Shown one piece after another: positions 38,528 through 48,675 of a stretch of DNA of 64,000 nucleotides. The first letter of the stretch is position 1, and each line of letters opens with the position of its first letter. The translations under genes and the position numbers were made by a program. Under the pieces are notes generated by a model. It was not told the origin of the DNA. It worked only from the letters and a program-made list of their open reading frames with translations, and ran no database searches. The stretch comes from Rhodothermales bacterium. Its GTDB lineage: Bacteria > Bacteroidota > Rhodothermia > Rhodothermales > VXPQ01. The DNA is taken from assembly GCA_022821845.1 (NCBI GenBank), contig JAJECT010000042.1, positions 62,001 to 126,000 on the forward strand. Reading direction: 5' to 3'.

Positions 38528-40773
38528 CGATCCCGAAAACATGGCGGGGCCTCCTGGTCGGCCTGTGCGTAACGTGGGGTCTGGGCGGAATGCAGGCTGC
38601 CCGGGCGCAGCAGGGGGCCGTAGCGGGCCGCGTAACCGACGCGGCGGGCGCCCCGCTGCCCGGCGTCAATGTCGCGCTGCTCGAAACGACGTACGGAGCT
38701 GCCTCCGCAGCGGACGGGAGCTACCGCATCGGCGCCGTGCCCACAGGATCCTACCGCATACAAGCGTCCATCGTGGGATTCGCCGTCGAAATCCGGCCCG
38801 TGGTCGTCGCGGCGGGCGAAACGACGCACATCGATTTCGTGCTGGAATCCATTGCCGTAGAAGCCCGCGAAATCGTGGTAACGACCACGCGCCGCACCGA
38901 AGTCGCGAACGAAATCGCAGCCAGCGTAAGCGTACTGACCGCCGAGGACCTCGTAACGCGCAACGCGCTGGCCCTGGACGACGCCCTGCAATACGTCCCC
39001 GGCGTGCAATTGACCGGAAACGAGGTAAACGTGCGGGGTTCGTCCGGCTTCTCCTACAACACCGGCAGCCGGGTCTTGCTGCTTGTGGACGGCATGCCCA
39101 TGCTGAGCCCCGATGCGGAACGCATTCCGTTCGACCTGATCCCGGTGCACCAGATAGCGCGGATAGAAGTGCTCAAGGGGCCGGGCTCCGCGCTGTACGG
39201 CGGCGGCGCGCTGGGCGGCATTATTCATGTCGTCACGAAAACCTACCCCGACGCGCCCGAAACGTACGTGGAAGCATACGGAGGCGCCTACCAACCGGCC
39301 CGCCGCGACGTATGGCGACGGGAATGGAAAGCGTCCACGGACCCGAGGCCGCTGGGCGGCGTCGCCCTAAACCATGCGCGTCCGCTGGGCGCGAACACGG
39401 GCCTGTGGACAAATGTCACCTACCGGTACGACGCCGGCTACCTGAACATGGACAATGCCCGAAGCTTCCAGGGATTCTCCAAATTCACCTGGCGTACGTC
39501 CCCCGATTCCCATATAAACATCCTGGCGGGCGCCAGCCGGGAAACAAGCGATACCTTCATCTACTGGAACGGCGCGCGGGACGCGCTGAACCCGGGGAGC
39601 ATCGAGATCGGCAGCGCCGCCAGTTCTTCGGGGGCAACCGACAACCGGACGCAGCATTTCAGCCTGATGCCCGCCTATGCGAACGCGCTGTCCGCGCGCA
39701 CCCTGTTCCAGGCGAAAACGCGCCTCCTTGGCGTCCTGATTCAGCCGCTCGACAGCGAGAAAAAACCGAAGCCGCTATCGAGCGGAACGGTTGGATTCCG
39801 GTACGGCGGCGAGGCCCAGATCGATTACGAACCGGCCCCCGGGCGATACCTTATCGCAGGCGTATCCGGCGACGCCAACGTTACGAATTCGAGCTTCACC
39901 GGCGACGACGCGCCCAGCGGCCAGCCCGAAATAGCCGCATTCGCCCAGTGGGAAGAAGAAATCGGGCGCGTCCGCCTGACGGGGGGCCTGCGTTTCGATA
40001 GCTACCGCATCCACGAAGGAAACGCCTTGCGCAAGCTAAGCCCGCGCGCGAGCGCCGCCGTCGGGTTTGCAGAGGCGTGGACCTTGCGGCTTGCCTACGG
40101 CGAAGGGTTTCGGGCGCCCAGCGTCCTGGAGCGCTTCGTCGAAAGCAGCGACTACCTGCCCGTGGTATCGAACCCGGACCTGAACCCGGAAACGAGCCGC
40201 AGTTACGAACTGGGCGTACGGGGGCAACCCACGCTCGGCGGCGTTCCGTTCTTCACGCTCGACGCGGCCCTGTTCCTGAGCCATTACCGGGAACTCATCG
40301 AACCCACGTTCGCCCCGGAGAGACGCTCCTTTCGATTCGTCAATTTCACGAGGGCCCGCATCCGGGGCGGCGAACTGGCGTTGCGCGCCTATCTGCGCCC
40401 GCTCCGCGCCGCGCTGTACGCAGGCTATACCTGGCTTGACGCGGAAGACCTCGAAACGAGCGAGCCGCTGGCCTTCCGCTCGACCCATCTTCTGAAGGCA
40501 GGCGGCGACTTCAGGATCGGCCCCATCGAATGCGGCGCGGATTTCCGGTGGGCGTCGGCCCCGGAGCGGGTGGATTCCGACTTTGCCCTGTTCGTCCCGG
40601 ACGCCGAATTGAGTACGCCCCTCCAGGTACTCGATGCCCGTGTCGGCTCCTCGTGGCGCGGCGTCTCGGCTACGCTGCACATTCGGAACGCGCTGAATTA
40701 CCACTACCTCTCCCGCCCTGCGCTGCTCGGCGCGCCGCGGCACGCCTTCCTGCAAATCTCGACGCGGTTCTAA
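38524..40773 (+). CDS. TonB-dependent outer-membrane receptor with CarboxypepD_reg domain
   Basis: This 749-residue receptor has a signal peptide ending at QAARAQ, an N-terminal CarboxypepD_reg-like domain (VAGRVTDAAGAPLPGVNV, about residues 33-115), the plug (VNVRGSSGFSYNTGSRVLLLVDGMPML; IARIEVLKGPGSALYGGGALGGIIHVVT) and a beta-barrel with the family block LRLAYGEGFRAPSVLERF and a final aromatic residue. It imports a ligand that cannot be named, such as an iron chelate or cofactor, using energy from TonB-ExbB-ExbD. A matching ExbB/ExbD operon lies at 61048-63226. It follows a coupled lipoprotein gene and ends at a strong terminator. Confidence 0.92.
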   Translation: MTIPKTWRGLLVGLCVTWGLGGMQAARAQQGAVAGRVTDAAGAPLPGVNVALLETTYGAASAADGSYRIGAVPTGSYRIQASIVGFAVEIRPVVVAAGETTHIDFVLESIAVEAREIVVTTTRRTEVANEIAASVSVLTAEDLVTRNALALDDALQYVPGVQLTGNEVNVRGSSGFSYNTGSRVLLLVDGMPMLSPDAERIPFDLIPVHQIARIEVLKGPGSALYGGGALGGIIHVVTKTYPDAPETYVEAYGGAYQPARRDVWRREWKASTDPRPLGGVALNHARPLGANTGLWTNVTYRYDAGYLNMDNARSFQGFSKFTWRTSPDSHINILAGASRETSDTFIYWNGARDALNPGSIEIGSAASSSGATDNRTQHFSLMPAYANALSARTLFQAKTRLLGVLIQPLDSEKKPKPLSSGTVGFRYGGEAQIDYEPAPGRYLIAGVSGDANVTNSSFTGDDAPSGQPEIAAFAQWEEEIGRVRLTGGLRFDSYRIHEGNALRKLSPRASAAVGFAEAWTLRLAYGEGFRAPSVLERFVESSDYLPVVSNPDLNPETSRSYELGVRGQPTLGGVPFFTLDAALFLSHYRELIEPTFAPERRSFRFVNFTRARIRGGELALRAYLRPLRAALYAGYTWLDAEDLETSEPLAFRSTHLLKAGGDFRIGPIECGADFRWASAPERVDSDFALFVPDAELSTPLQVLDARVGSSWRGVSATLHIRNALNYHYLSRPALLGAPRHAFLQISTRF

Positions 40774-40787
40774 TTACAGGACCTTCG

Positions 40788-40820
40788 GGGGCGCGGCCAA
40801 TGCGCCCCGTGCTTATTTTT
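40788..40820 (+). terminator. Terminator after the TonB receptor gene
   Basis: GGGGCGC (40788-40794) and GCGCCCC (40802-40808) form a perfect 7-bp stem with a 7-base loop. A T-rich run ends at 40820, just inside the converging transketolase gene. Confidence 0.72.
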
Positions 40821-42834
40821 CCAGTAATTCCTGCGCCCGGGCAAGCACATTTTCGGCGGTGAAACCAAATTGCCGCATGGCTACGGCCCCCGGCGCAGAC
40901 GCTCCGAACCCGGCCATGCCGATCACGGCGCCTTCGAGACCCACGTACCGCTCCCAGCCTGTCGCCGCGCCGGCTTCCACGGCAAGGCGCTTGCGAACGG
41001 CCCGGGGCAGCACGGATTCCCGATACGCCGCAGGCTGCTCTTCGAAGAGTTCCCACGACGGCATGCTCACCGCCTGCGCCGCGACGCCCGCCTCGCAAAG
41101 CCTGTCCGCCGCCGCCGCCGCATGTTGCGCCTCGCTCCCCGTGCCAATCAGCACAATGTCGGGCGTTCCCTCGCAAGCGCGCACGACATACGCGCCGCGC
41201 CGAAGTCCGGCGCCCGTCCCTTCAAGCACGGGTACGCCTTGCCGGGTTAGCACAAGGGCAATGGGACCGTCTCGCCGCTCGATAGCCAGTTTCCAGGCCT
41301 CGGCCGTTTCGGCGGCGTCCGCGGGACGAATCACCGTAAGGCCCGGTATGGCCCGCAGCGACATGATATGCTCTATGGGCTGATGGGTGGGTCCGTCCTC
41401 GCCAAGGCCGATGGAGTCGTGCGTAAAGAGGTAAAGGACGGGCGTCTTCATAAGCGCGCTGAGCCGCACGGCGGGGCGCATGTAGTCGCTAAACACCAGA
41501 AACGTGGCGCAATAGGGCCGCACCCCGCCATGCAACGCCATCCCGTTGCAGGCCGCCGCCATGGCGTGCTCGCGGACCCCGAAACGCACATACCCGCCCG
41601 CAGGGGACGTTTTCTGAAAATCCGCGCGCCCCTCGACCAACGTATTGTTCGAGGGCGTGAGGTCCGCAGACCCTCCCACCAGAAACGGCGCGGAAGGAGC
41701 CAGCGCGTTCAGGGCCTTGCCGCTGGCTGCGCGCGTGGCTTGCGCGACGCCCGGTTCGGGCATTTCCATGCGCGCCGCCCAGCCTTCCGCAAGCGTTCCG
41801 CTGCGCCAGGCGTCGAATGCCTTGGCCTCCTCCGGATAACGCGCCCCGTAGGCGGCAAGCCGCGCTTCCCAGTCGGCGACGGCGGCGCGCCCGGCGGGCA
41901 AAAACGCGTCGCGCAGGTCCGCATAGACTTCGTCCGGCACAAAAAAGGGCTTGTCTTCGGGCCACCCAAGATTTTGTTTGGCCAGCGCAACCTCCTCTTC
42001 TCCAAGGGGCGAGCCATGGGACGAGGCGGACCCCGCCTTGTTGGGACTGCCGTACCCGATGACGGTGCGCACGGCGATGAGCGACGGGCGATCCTGCTCG
42101 GCGCGGGCGCCATGCAGCGCCTGGTCAATGGCTTGCAGGTCGTTCCCGTCGGCGACCTGGTCTACGTGCCAGCCATAGGCGTCGAAGCGTTGCAGTACGT
42201 TTTCCGTAAACGCCAGGTCCGTTCCGCCGTCGATGGAAATGCCGTTGTCGTCGTACAGAAAGACGAGTTTGCCCAGGCCAAGGTGCCCGGCCAGCGACGC
42301 CGCCTCGTGCGAGACGCCCTCCATAAGGTCCCCGTCCGAACAAATGCCATACGTAAAATGGTCCACGATTTCGAAGCCGGGCCGGTTGAAACGCGCCGCA
42401 AGATGCTTTTCGGCCATGGCCATGCCCACGGCGTTGGCGAACCCCTGGCCCAGCGGCCCGGTCGTCGTTTCGACGCCCGCCGCAAGAAAATTTTCCGGAT
42501 GTCCGGGCGTTATGCTGCCCCACTGCCGAAACTGCTTGAGTTCCTCCATCGGCATGGAGTAGCCCGCAAGGTGCAGCAAACCGTACAGAAGCATGGAGCC
42601 ATGCCCGGCGGAAAGCACGAACCTGTCCCTGTCGAACCAGTCCGGGTGGGCGGGGCTGTGCTTCAAGTGCCCCTTCCAGAGCGCATAGGCCATGGGGGCC
42701 GCCCCCATCGGCATGCCGGGGTGCCCGCTGCGGGCCGCCTGGACCGCATCGACGGCGAGAAAACGCAAGGCGTTGACAGAAAGACGGGCGCGGCTGGACT
42801 CCGCAGAGCCGGGCGACGAAAACGAAGCGCTCAC
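40813..42834 (-). CDS. tkt: Transketolase
   Basis: This 673-residue thiamine-diphosphate enzyme of the pentose phosphate pathway shows the expected blocks: [36 protein letters not shown], the ThDP motif GDGDLMEG-type ([20 protein letters not shown] to YDDNGIS), and [19 protein letters not shown]. The GTG at 42834 is preferred because it overlaps the upstream stop as GTGA; an ATG at 42870 would overlap by 40 bases. It is paired with a VKOR-DsbA fusion gene, an unusual partner. Confidence 0.94.
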   Translation of the reverse strand: MSASFSSPGSAESSRARLSVNALRFLAVDAVQAARSGHPGMPMGAAPMAYALWKGHLKHSPAHPDWFDRDRFVLSAGHGSMLLYGLLHLAGYSMPMEELKQFRQWGSITPGHPENFLAAGVETTTGPLGQGFANAVGMAMAEKHLAARFNRPGFEIVDHFTYGICSDGDLMEGVSHEAASLAGHLGLGKLVFLYDDNGISIDGGTDLAFTENVLQRFDAYGWHVDQVADGNDLQAIDQALHGARAEQDRPSLIAVRTVIGYGSPNKAGSASSHGSPLGEEEVALAKQNLGWPEDKPFFVPDEVYADLRDAFLPAGRAAVADWEARLAAYGARYPEEAKAFDAWRSGTLAEGWAARMEMPEPGVAQATRAASGKALNALAPSAPFLVGGSADLTPSNNTLVEGRADFQKTSPAGGYVRFGVREHAMAAACNGMALHGGVRPYCATFLVFSDYMRPAVRLSALMKTPVLYLFTHDSIGLGEDGPTHQPIEHIMSLRAIPGLTVIRPADAAETAEAWKLAIERRDGPIALVLTRQGVPVLEGTGAGLRRGAYVVRACEGTPDIVLIGTGSEAQHAAAAADRLCEAGVAAQAVSMPSWELFEEQPAAYRESVLPRAVRKRLAVEAGAATGWERYVGLEGAVIGMAGFGASAPGAVAMRQFGFTAENVLARAQELLEK

Positions 42835-44114
42835 TGGGCGGCAGCCTCCTCGATCAGTTGTTGCAGGCATTCGACGGTATGGGATTCCGTAGCGACGAAA
42901 CGCCCGTTGATGAGGACGGTGGGGGTCTGGTTCACGCCAATCTCTATCGCCTCGCCCCGTTGTTGCTCCAGGGTACGACGGTACAGTTGGCTGTCGAGGC
43001 GCTGCATCAGCACGTCCGGGTTCATCCCGATATCTTCGGCGATGTCGCGCAACTGCTCCCGGGAAAGGCCGGTTTGCGGATTCTGCATTTCGAACTGCGC
43101 GTCGAGCATGTCAAAGAATTTCTTGTCCCGGCTCGCCGCGTACAGCGCTTCGGACTGCTCGATGGAATGCTCCCACAGCACAAACGGCTTGAACACGAAA
43201 AACGCGCGGTCCGCATGCGAATGCATCACCGGCGTCATGATGTCGTGAAACGTCTTGCAGTGGTAGCAATTGGGATCGAAATATTCAATGACCGTAACCG
43301 GCGCGTCCGCGTCCCCTACCGTTGGATCGAAGAGGTTGACGAGGCGGCGGAAATCCTCCACCGGCTCTTTCTCGGGATCGTACGGGCAGGCGGAAAGCGC
43401 CGCGGCGGGCGCCGCTTCCTGTGCGGGCGGCGAAGGCAACGCTTCCGCAGCCGGCGCGTCCGGCTGCGTTTCGGCGGCGAACACGTCGGCGAGTTCCGGT
43501 TCGTACTGGCTGAAATACAGGGCGTCCGCCGCTATAATCGTTCCGACAAGCAGCAGAAGTCCACCCATCCAGGCTATTTCGCGCAAAGGTTTGGGAATCA
43601 TGGTATCGGGAGGTTCGGTGTCGATGGCAAGAGCGGGAGCGAATCGCGCGTCCAGGCCATGCAAGATAGCAAGCAGCGCGACAATCCCCGCGGATATAAG
43701 GCAAAGAATGCATAATTGCTCCAGCACGGCTACCTGATAATAAACAAGATAGCCCGAGTATGCCAACCCGAAGGCGACCAGCGCCGTTCGGGCGGCCTTG
43801 TACGCCGCGCGCTTGCCCATGAAATTCCAGGCGACGGCCAGCGTCAGAAGGGCTATGGCCGCATAGAAAAGGATGCCCCACGCGGCATTGGACACGCCCA
43901 GAAAGACGCCGGCGGCGCTGCCCGTTACGGCGGCGCAGTCGAACAGGGCGCCCGCCACCGCCGAACCCGAAAACCCCGTGCACCCCTGCCCGAATCCGCT
44001 GTGCTTCTGGATCGCAATGTGCGCCGCGTCCACAAGGCCCACGAGGGCGAGCGCATAGATTGCGCGGTCGATGGAAGCGCGCCGGAAATCGAACCGATGC
44101 AAAAAACGGAGCAT
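42831..44114 (-). CDS. VKOR-DsbA fusion (disulfide-bond formation)
   Basis: This 427-residue membrane protein fuses a vitamin K epoxide reductase (VKOR) domain to a periplasmic thioredoxin. The VKOR part (about residues 15-155) has the outer-loop cysteines C45 and C60 and the quinone-side pair C135-I-L-C138. A further membrane segment (about 183-200) and an Ala/Pro linker lead to a DsbA/DsbG-like domain with C283-Y-H-C286 and a cis-proline in [14 protein letters not shown] passes electrons from the thioredoxin to quinone, so one chain should both make disulfides and be reoxidised. Such fusions are known in Bacteroidota and cyanobacteria. Confidence 0.92.
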   Translation of the reverse strand: MLRFLHRFDFRRASIDRAIYALALVGLVDAAHIAIQKHSGFGQGCTGFSGSAVAGALFDCAAVTGSAAGVFLGVSNAAWGILFYAAIALLTLAVAWNFMGKRAAYKAARTALVAFGLAYSGYLVYYQVAVLEQLCILCLISAGIVALLAILHGLDARFAPALAIDTEPPDTMIPKPLREIAWMGGLLLLVGTIIAADALYFSQYEPELADVFAAETQPDAPAAEALPSPPAQEAAPAAALSACPYDPEKEPVEDFRRLVNLFDPTVGDADAPVTVIEYFDPNCYHCKTFHDIMTPVMHSHADRAFFVFKPFVLWEHSIEQSEALYAASRDKKFFDMLDAQFEMQNPQTGLSREQLRDIAEDIGMNPDVLMQRLDSQLYRRTLEQQRGEAIEIGVNQTPTVLINGRFVATESHTVECLQQLIEEAAAQ

Positions 44115-44241
44115 GAAACCCGCGGCGAAAAGGACAAGCCGAATTTAAGGATACGCTGATTATGCGAAAACCCCGACGCCCCGGCTTATGATCCCGCGAA
44201 AACGCCGGGACCATCCGTATCCTCCGCATTTCGTACATTGA

Positions 44242-44500
44242 AAGGATACTCTGATCAAAACCACTGCGCTCAGCGCGTCACGTTCGTCCGTAAAAGCCGT
44301 CATGCTTGAATCATTGAAATCAGCAAAAAACACCGTAGATTCTGTATGCCGTGGACGTGACGCGCCCTTCGGGAGGCTGCGAGGGGTACGCTGGCTGTGT
44401 CATTCCTCATTACATGGGGCCTGCCATGCTGCTTCGTCATTCCTTGCCAGCGCACCCCTCGCAAACCTCTGAGCTTTGTGGATTTAATCAGAGTATCCTT
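44242..44500. repeat. MITE-like nested inverted-repeat element
   Basis: A perfect 14-bp inverted repeat, AAGGATACTCTGAT, is at 44242-44255 and, reversed, at 44487-44500; with mismatches it extends to 21 bases. Inside, a second inverted repeat pairs 44379-44395 with 44446-44462 (16 of 17), and a CATGG...CCATG pair lies within that. A third copy of the terminal motif (13 of 14) is at 44147-44160 in direct orientation. No gene fits in the 438-base gap 44115-44552, which otherwise shows nothing. This looks like a non-autonomous mobile element or a large structured RNA/DNA site. Confidence 0.7.
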
Positions 44501-44552
44501 AGGGGCCAAACGCACGAAACCAAGCCAGACGGCATAACGAGACCTGCGCGGC

Positions 44553-45506
44553 ATGTCCATCAGGGATTTTTTCCAGAGCGACCAGTTTCAGTCTTTCCTC
44601 GCCGGCGGCGCGGCGCAGGATTTGCTGATTTCCGCCTTGCTCGCGCTGGCCGCGACGATTCTGGCGTACGCGCTTCGCCGCCTCTTCTCGCGCTATATCG
44701 AAGAAACGGACCGGCGCTACCGGGCGTCGAAAATGGTCGGTCGGCTGATTGGCCTGTTCACGGCGCTGGCGATCCTTTTCGTATGGTCTTCGGGCCAGGG
44801 ACCCGGCCCCGCTACCATCCTCACCGTGGTGGGCGCCGGACTCGCCATCGCCCTGCGGGAAGTGCTCCTTTCGTTCGCCGCGTGGGTGCATATGTTGATT
44901 CGGGCGCCCTATAAAACCGGCGACCGGATCGAGACGAACGGGCTGCAAGGCGACGTCATCGATATTCGCCCCCTGCACAGTACGCTGATGGAAACAGGCG
45001 GGCTACTCGAGGGCGGACAAAGCACGGGCCGCATCGTGCATATCCCGAACAACTGGCTGTATCAGCACGGGGTGTACAATTACACCCAGGGGTTCCGGTT
45101 CATCTGGAACGAGATTCTTTTTACCGTTACGTTCCGGTCAAACTGGCAGGCGGCCCGGGACATCCTGCAGCAACTGGCCTCCGAAGCGACCGAACCCGTG
45201 GAAGAACAGGCCCGCGCGGAAATCCGGGAAATGTCCCGCGAGTACCTCGTGTACTACGAAGTGCTGACGCCGTTCGTGTACGTGCGCGTAACGCAAAACG
45301 GGATTCTCCTCTCCCTCCGGCACCTGGCCGAAGTGCGCAAGCGGCGGAACACGGAGCACCTGCTCACGATGCGCGCCCTCGAAGCCTTCCGCGCGCACGG
45401 CGACATCGAACTCGCCTACACGATGATCGGACACGGGCCAGCCGAAAGCGAGCCCATCGGGCCGCCGCCAGACGCGCTTTCCTCGTCTCCCAACCCCTCG
45501 CCTTAA
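44553..45506 (+). CDS. MscS-family mechanosensitive channel
   Basis: This 317-residue protein has two or three N-terminal membrane helices, then a pore-lining helix in the Gly/Ala-rich segment TILTVVGAGLAIALREVLLS, followed by the cytoplasmic beta domain (PYKTGDRIETNGLQGDVIDI; GRIVHIPNNWL). It should open under membrane tension to release solutes in osmotic downshock. It stands alone and ends in a terminator. Confidence 0.9.
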   Translation: MSIRDFFQSDQFQSFLAGGAAQDLLISALLALAATILAYALRRLFSRYIEETDRRYRASKMVGRLIGLFTALAILFVWSSGQGPGPATILTVVGAGLAIALREVLLSFAAWVHMLIRAPYKTGDRIETNGLQGDVIDIRPLHSTLMETGGLLEGGQSTGRIVHIPNNWLYQHGVYNYTQGFRFIWNEILFTVTFRSNWQAARDILQQLASEATEPVEEQARAEIREMSREYLVYYEVLTPFVYVRVTQNGILLSLRHLAEVRKRRNTEHLLTMRALEAFRAHGDIELAYTMIGHGPAESEPIGPPPDALSSSPNPSP

Positions 45507-45510
45507 TAAG

Positions 45511-45541
45511 TAAGGCGCGAAATTTCGCCGCCTTAGTTTTT
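45511..45541 (+). terminator. Terminator after the MscS gene
   Basis: TAAGGCG-CGAAA pairs with TTTCG-C-CGCCTTA (45511-45535, one bulge), followed by GTTTTT (45536-45541). The trpE ATG is only 43 bases further, so trp transcription must start within or just after this hairpin. A CGGCGCGCGCCG palindrome at 45551-45562 may be an operator or chance. Confidence 0.7.
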
Positions 45542-45584
45542 AAACCGACCCGGCGCGCGCCGTGCGTACCGCAACAATACAACC

Positions 45585-47069
45585 ATGTCCCTTGACGATT
45601 TCGTACGACTCGTAGACGCGCACCGGGACAAGGGAAACCTGGCGGCGCCGATCTGCCGAAGGCTCAGCGCCGACCTGCTGACGCCCGTCTCGGCCTTCCT
45701 CTCGTTTCGCAAGGACAGCCGCTTCTGTTTTCTGCTCGAAAGCGTGGAGGGGGGCGAAAAACTGGCCCGCTACTCCTTCCTCGGGAAAAATCCGTTCCGC
45801 GTCCTGCGCGCTTTCGGCGCCAGCGCGGTCGCCGAAGACGCCGACGGCGTCGAGGAGGCCCTCGAAGGCAACATTTTCGAGGCGATGCAGCGGGAAATGG
45901 ATCGCTATACGGAAGTCCGAAGCGGCGGCCTGCCCCCGTTCGTAACCGGCGCGGTGGGCTACCTCGGCTACGACGCCGTGCGGCTGGTCGAGCGCTTGCC
46001 AGACGCTCCCCCGGACGACCTCCGCATTCCAGACGCCGTCTGGTGCTTTTACGACAGCCTGGTTGCGTTCGACCATGTAAAACGGCAGCTGGTCCTGATT
46101 GCGTGCGCCTTCGTGCACGAAGGGGACGACCCCGCCGAGGCGTACGCCAGCGCGAACGAACGCCTCGACGCGCTCGAAAAAGAACTTTCGGAGGCCACGC
46201 CGCCCCGCCCGGACCCCATACGAATTTTGCGGGAAGAGATGGATTCCAACTTCGAACGGGCGGAATTCGAGGAAGCCGTGGAGAAAGTCAAGCGTTATAT
46301 CTACGAGGGAGATATTTTTCAGGCCGTCCTGTCGCAACGTTTTTCCATGCCATACGAAGGAGATCGCATAAACCTGTATCGGGCATTGCGTCAGGTGAAC
46401 CCGTCCCCGTATCTGTTCTACCTCGATTTCGACGATTTTTCGCTCGTCGGCTCGTCGCCGGAAGTGCTTGTGCGCATTGGCGGAGATACGGCGGAGGTGC
46501 TGCCCATCGCGGGGACGCGGCCCCGGGGCGCCACGGAAGAAGACGACCGGCGCCTCGAGGCGGACCTGCTGGCCGACCCGAAAGAACGGGCCGAACACCT
46601 GATGCTGGTAGACCTTGGACGAAACGACCTGGGGCGGGTGTGCCGCCACGGCTCGGTCAAGGTAGATCGATACGCCTACGTGGAACGATATTCGCACGTT
46701 ATGCATATCGTATCGTCGGTATCCGGCGAACTGGACCGCAAACGGGGCGCCATGGACGTCCTCGCCGCCTGCTTTCCGGCGGGCACCGTAAGCGGCGCGC
46801 CCAAGGTGCGGGCCATGGAAATCATCGACGAACTGGAGCCGTCTGCGCGCGGCGCCTACGCGGGCGCCGTAGGCTATATGGATTATTCGGGCAACATGGA
46901 CACCTGCATCGCCATCCGCACCATGCTCGTCCGCAAGGATCGGGTGTTCGTACAGGCGGGATGCGGCCTGGTGGCGGACAGCAAGCCGGCCAGCGAGTTC
47001 GAGGAAACCGTCAACAAGGCGCGCGCGCTGCAGGAAGCCATCCTCCTTGCCTCGGAAGGATTGTTGTAA
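45585..47069 (+). CDS. trpE: Anthranilate synthase component I
   Basis: This 494-residue enzyme makes anthranilate from chorismate using ammonia supplied by TrpG. The tryptophan feedback motif LLES is at residues 50-53. The chorismate-binding core shows PIAGTRPRGAT, HLMLVDLGRNDLGRV, YSHVMHIVSSVSG, and FPAGTVSGAPKVRAMEIIDELE. It is the first gene of a complete trp operon. No leader peptide or T-box is seen upstream, so control probably comes from feedback and an unseen regulator. Confidence 0.95.
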   Translation: MSLDDFVRLVDAHRDKGNLAAPICRRLSADLLTPVSAFLSFRKDSRFCFLLESVEGGEKLARYSFLGKNPFRVLRAFGASAVAEDADGVEEALEGNIFEAMQREMDRYTEVRSGGLPPFVTGAVGYLGYDAVRLVERLPDAPPDDLRIPDAVWCFYDSLVAFDHVKRQLVLIACAFVHEGDDPAEAYASANERLDALEKELSEATPPRPDPIRILREEMDSNFERAEFEEAVEKVKRYIYEGDIFQAVLSQRFSMPYEGDRINLYRALRQVNPSPYLFYLDFDDFSLVGSSPEVLVRIGGDTAEVLPIAGTRPRGATEEDDRRLEADLLADPKERAEHLMLVDLGRNDLGRVCRHGSVKVDRYAYVERYSHVMHIVSSVSGELDRKRGAMDVLAACFPAGTVSGAPKVRAMEIIDELEPSARGAYAGAVGYMDYSGNMDTCIAIRTMLVRKDRVFVQAGCGLVADSKPASEFEETVNKARALQEAILLASEGLL

Positions 47070-47116
47070 AGAATATTCTGCATTCAAACCGCGCCCGCAA
47101 CGCATTATTCGCCGTT

Positions 47117-47593
47117 ATGCCTTCGATTATGGGAATAAAGGACCTGTTTCTGAACAAGGGATGGGCCGGAAAAACACGCTCCCGAGCGGAAACCGTCGCC
47201 CGGATCAACCCCCTTATTCGCGCCCATTGCGCGTTGAATCATGCGCATGAACGCGCCGCGCGCACCCTCGAAAACCGGGAGGCCGCGGACGAACTGGCCG
47301 CGTTGCAGCGCATGGCCCGCATGGATGCGGGCAAACTCAGCGAAATCGTGCTGAGCGCCGGGGGCGCGCCGTTCAATGGCGCCTCCATGGCGCCGGAAGC
47401 GTTCGGCCCCGGAGACAGCGACCGCGAGATTGCGCAAGCGCTGGGCAAACTGGAAGGCGACTTCGAGCGCCTCCTCCGCGACGAGATGGAGGTAGCGCAC
47501 CAGATGCGTACGCGCGCCATCCTGTCCGCGGTGCTGAAAAACAGCAGCAACCGGCGGAAGTATGTGCGAAAACTGGCCATGCAGCGCCGCTAA
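47117..47593 (+). CDS. Helical protein of unknown function inside the trp operon
   Basis: I do not recognise this 158-residue protein. It is predicted to be mostly alpha-helical with many Arg, Glu and Ala, no signal peptide and no membrane segment. A HxxxxRAARTLENREAADEL helix and a long DFERLLRDEMEVAHQMRTRAIL helix suggest a helical bundle of ferritin-like type, but no metal motif is clear. Start is ATG at 47117 or 47129. It sits 47 bases after trpE and 29 before trpS, on the same strand with the same codon style, so it belongs to the operon. Confidence 0.75.
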   Translation: MPSIMGIKDLFLNKGWAGKTRSRAETVARINPLIRAHCALNHAHERAARTLENREAADELAALQRMARMDAGKLSEIVLSAGGAPFNGASMAPEAFGPGDSDREIAQALGKLEGDFERLLRDEMEVAHQMRTRAILSAVLKNSSNRRKYVRKLAMQRR

Positions 47594-47622
47594 CCCCCAA
47601 CCCCGCCTTGCGCCGCGCTCCC

Positions 47623-48675
47623 ATGCCTTCCGAACGCACCCGCTCGAACCCGCCTGCTCCCGGCCTGCCCGCAAGCAGCGAAGTGATCGTTTCCGGCATT
47701 CAACCGTCGGGCGCGTTGCATTTCGGGAATTATTTCGGCGCGCTCCGGCAGCATATCCAGCTGCACAAAACGCACGAAGCCTGGTACTTCATCGTCAACT
47801 ACCATACGTTGACCACGCTTCGGGACCGGGACAAACTGAGGCGATACACGCTGGACGTGGCGCTCGATTACCTTGCCCTCGGATTCGACCCCGAGGCCGC
47901 CTGCCTCTTTGCGCAAAGCGACGTCCCGGAAGTCACGGAACTGGCGTGGATTTTCAATAACCTGACCACGGTGTCCCAACTGGAGAAAGGCGTAGCCTAC
48001 AAGGACAAGGTGGCGCAAGGCCTCGCGCCCAACGCCGGACTGCTTACCTATCCCGTGCTGCAGGCGGCGGACATTCTGATCTACGGGGGCACGCTGGTCC
48101 CGGTGGGGGCGGACCAGAAACAGCATATAGAAATGACGCGGGTCCTGGCCGAGCGGTTCAACCGTACGTATTGCCTGGAGGACGACCCGGTCTTTCCCGT
48201 GCCCGAACCCTGGATTCTGTCCGACGTGGCGGTCGTGCCGGGGCTGGACGGACGCAAAATGTCCAAAAGCTACGACAACGCCATCGGCATCTTCGAGGAG
48301 GGCAAGGCGCTCCGCAAGAAAGTGATGGGCATCGTAACGGATTCGACGCCGCTCGAAGCGCCGAAAGACCCGGAGCGCGACCATGTATTCACGCTCATCC
48401 GGCTGTTTGCCGACGAGGAAACGCGGACGCGCATCACCGAGGCGTACCGGGCCGGAGGATACGGATACGGACACGCCAAAAAGGAACTGCTCCGGCTCGT
48501 AGACGAACATTTCGCGGAAGCGCGCCTGCGGAGAAAAGACCTGGCCCGCCGCCCGGACGACGTCCTCGACGTCTTGCGCGAAGGCGGACGCAAGGCCCGG
48601 GAACGCGCCTGCGAATACATGGAGCGCGTCCGGGAGCGCGTCGGATTGATCACCACGTACCGGGACGCCCCATGA
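47623..48675 (+). CDS. trpS: Tryptophanyl-tRNA synthetase
   Basis: This 350-residue class I synthetase has the HIGH-type motif in GALHFGNYFGA (about residue 30) and KMSKS in DGRKMSKSYDN (about 213). The region GADQKQHIEMTRVLAERFN is typical. It charges tRNA-Trp. Start is ATG at 47623; the longer frame would use TTG. Its stop overlaps the trpG start as ATGA, so charging and synthesis of tryptophan are in the same transcript. Confidence 0.95.
   Translation: MPSERTRSNPPAPGLPASSEVIVSGIQPSGALHFGNYFGALRQHIQLHKTHEAWYFIVNYHTLTTLRDRDKLRRYTLDVALDYLALGFDPEAACLFAQSDVPEVTELAWIFNNLTTVSQLEKGVAYKDKVAQGLAPNAGLLTYPVLQAADILIYGGTLVPVGADQKQHIEMTRVLAERFNRTYCLEDDPVFPVPEPWILSDVAVVPGLDGRKMSKSYDNAIGIFEEGKALRKKVMGIVTDSTPLEAPKDPERDHVFTLIRLFADEETRTRITEAYRAGGYGYGHAKKELLRLVDEHFAEARLRRKDLARRPDDVLDVLREGGRKARERACEYMERVRERVGLITTYRDAP

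Noticed and set aside
45585-47116. A leader peptide or T-box controlling trp
   Set aside because: Only 43 bases lie between the upstream terminator and trpE; no Trp-rich short frame or T-box pattern fits.
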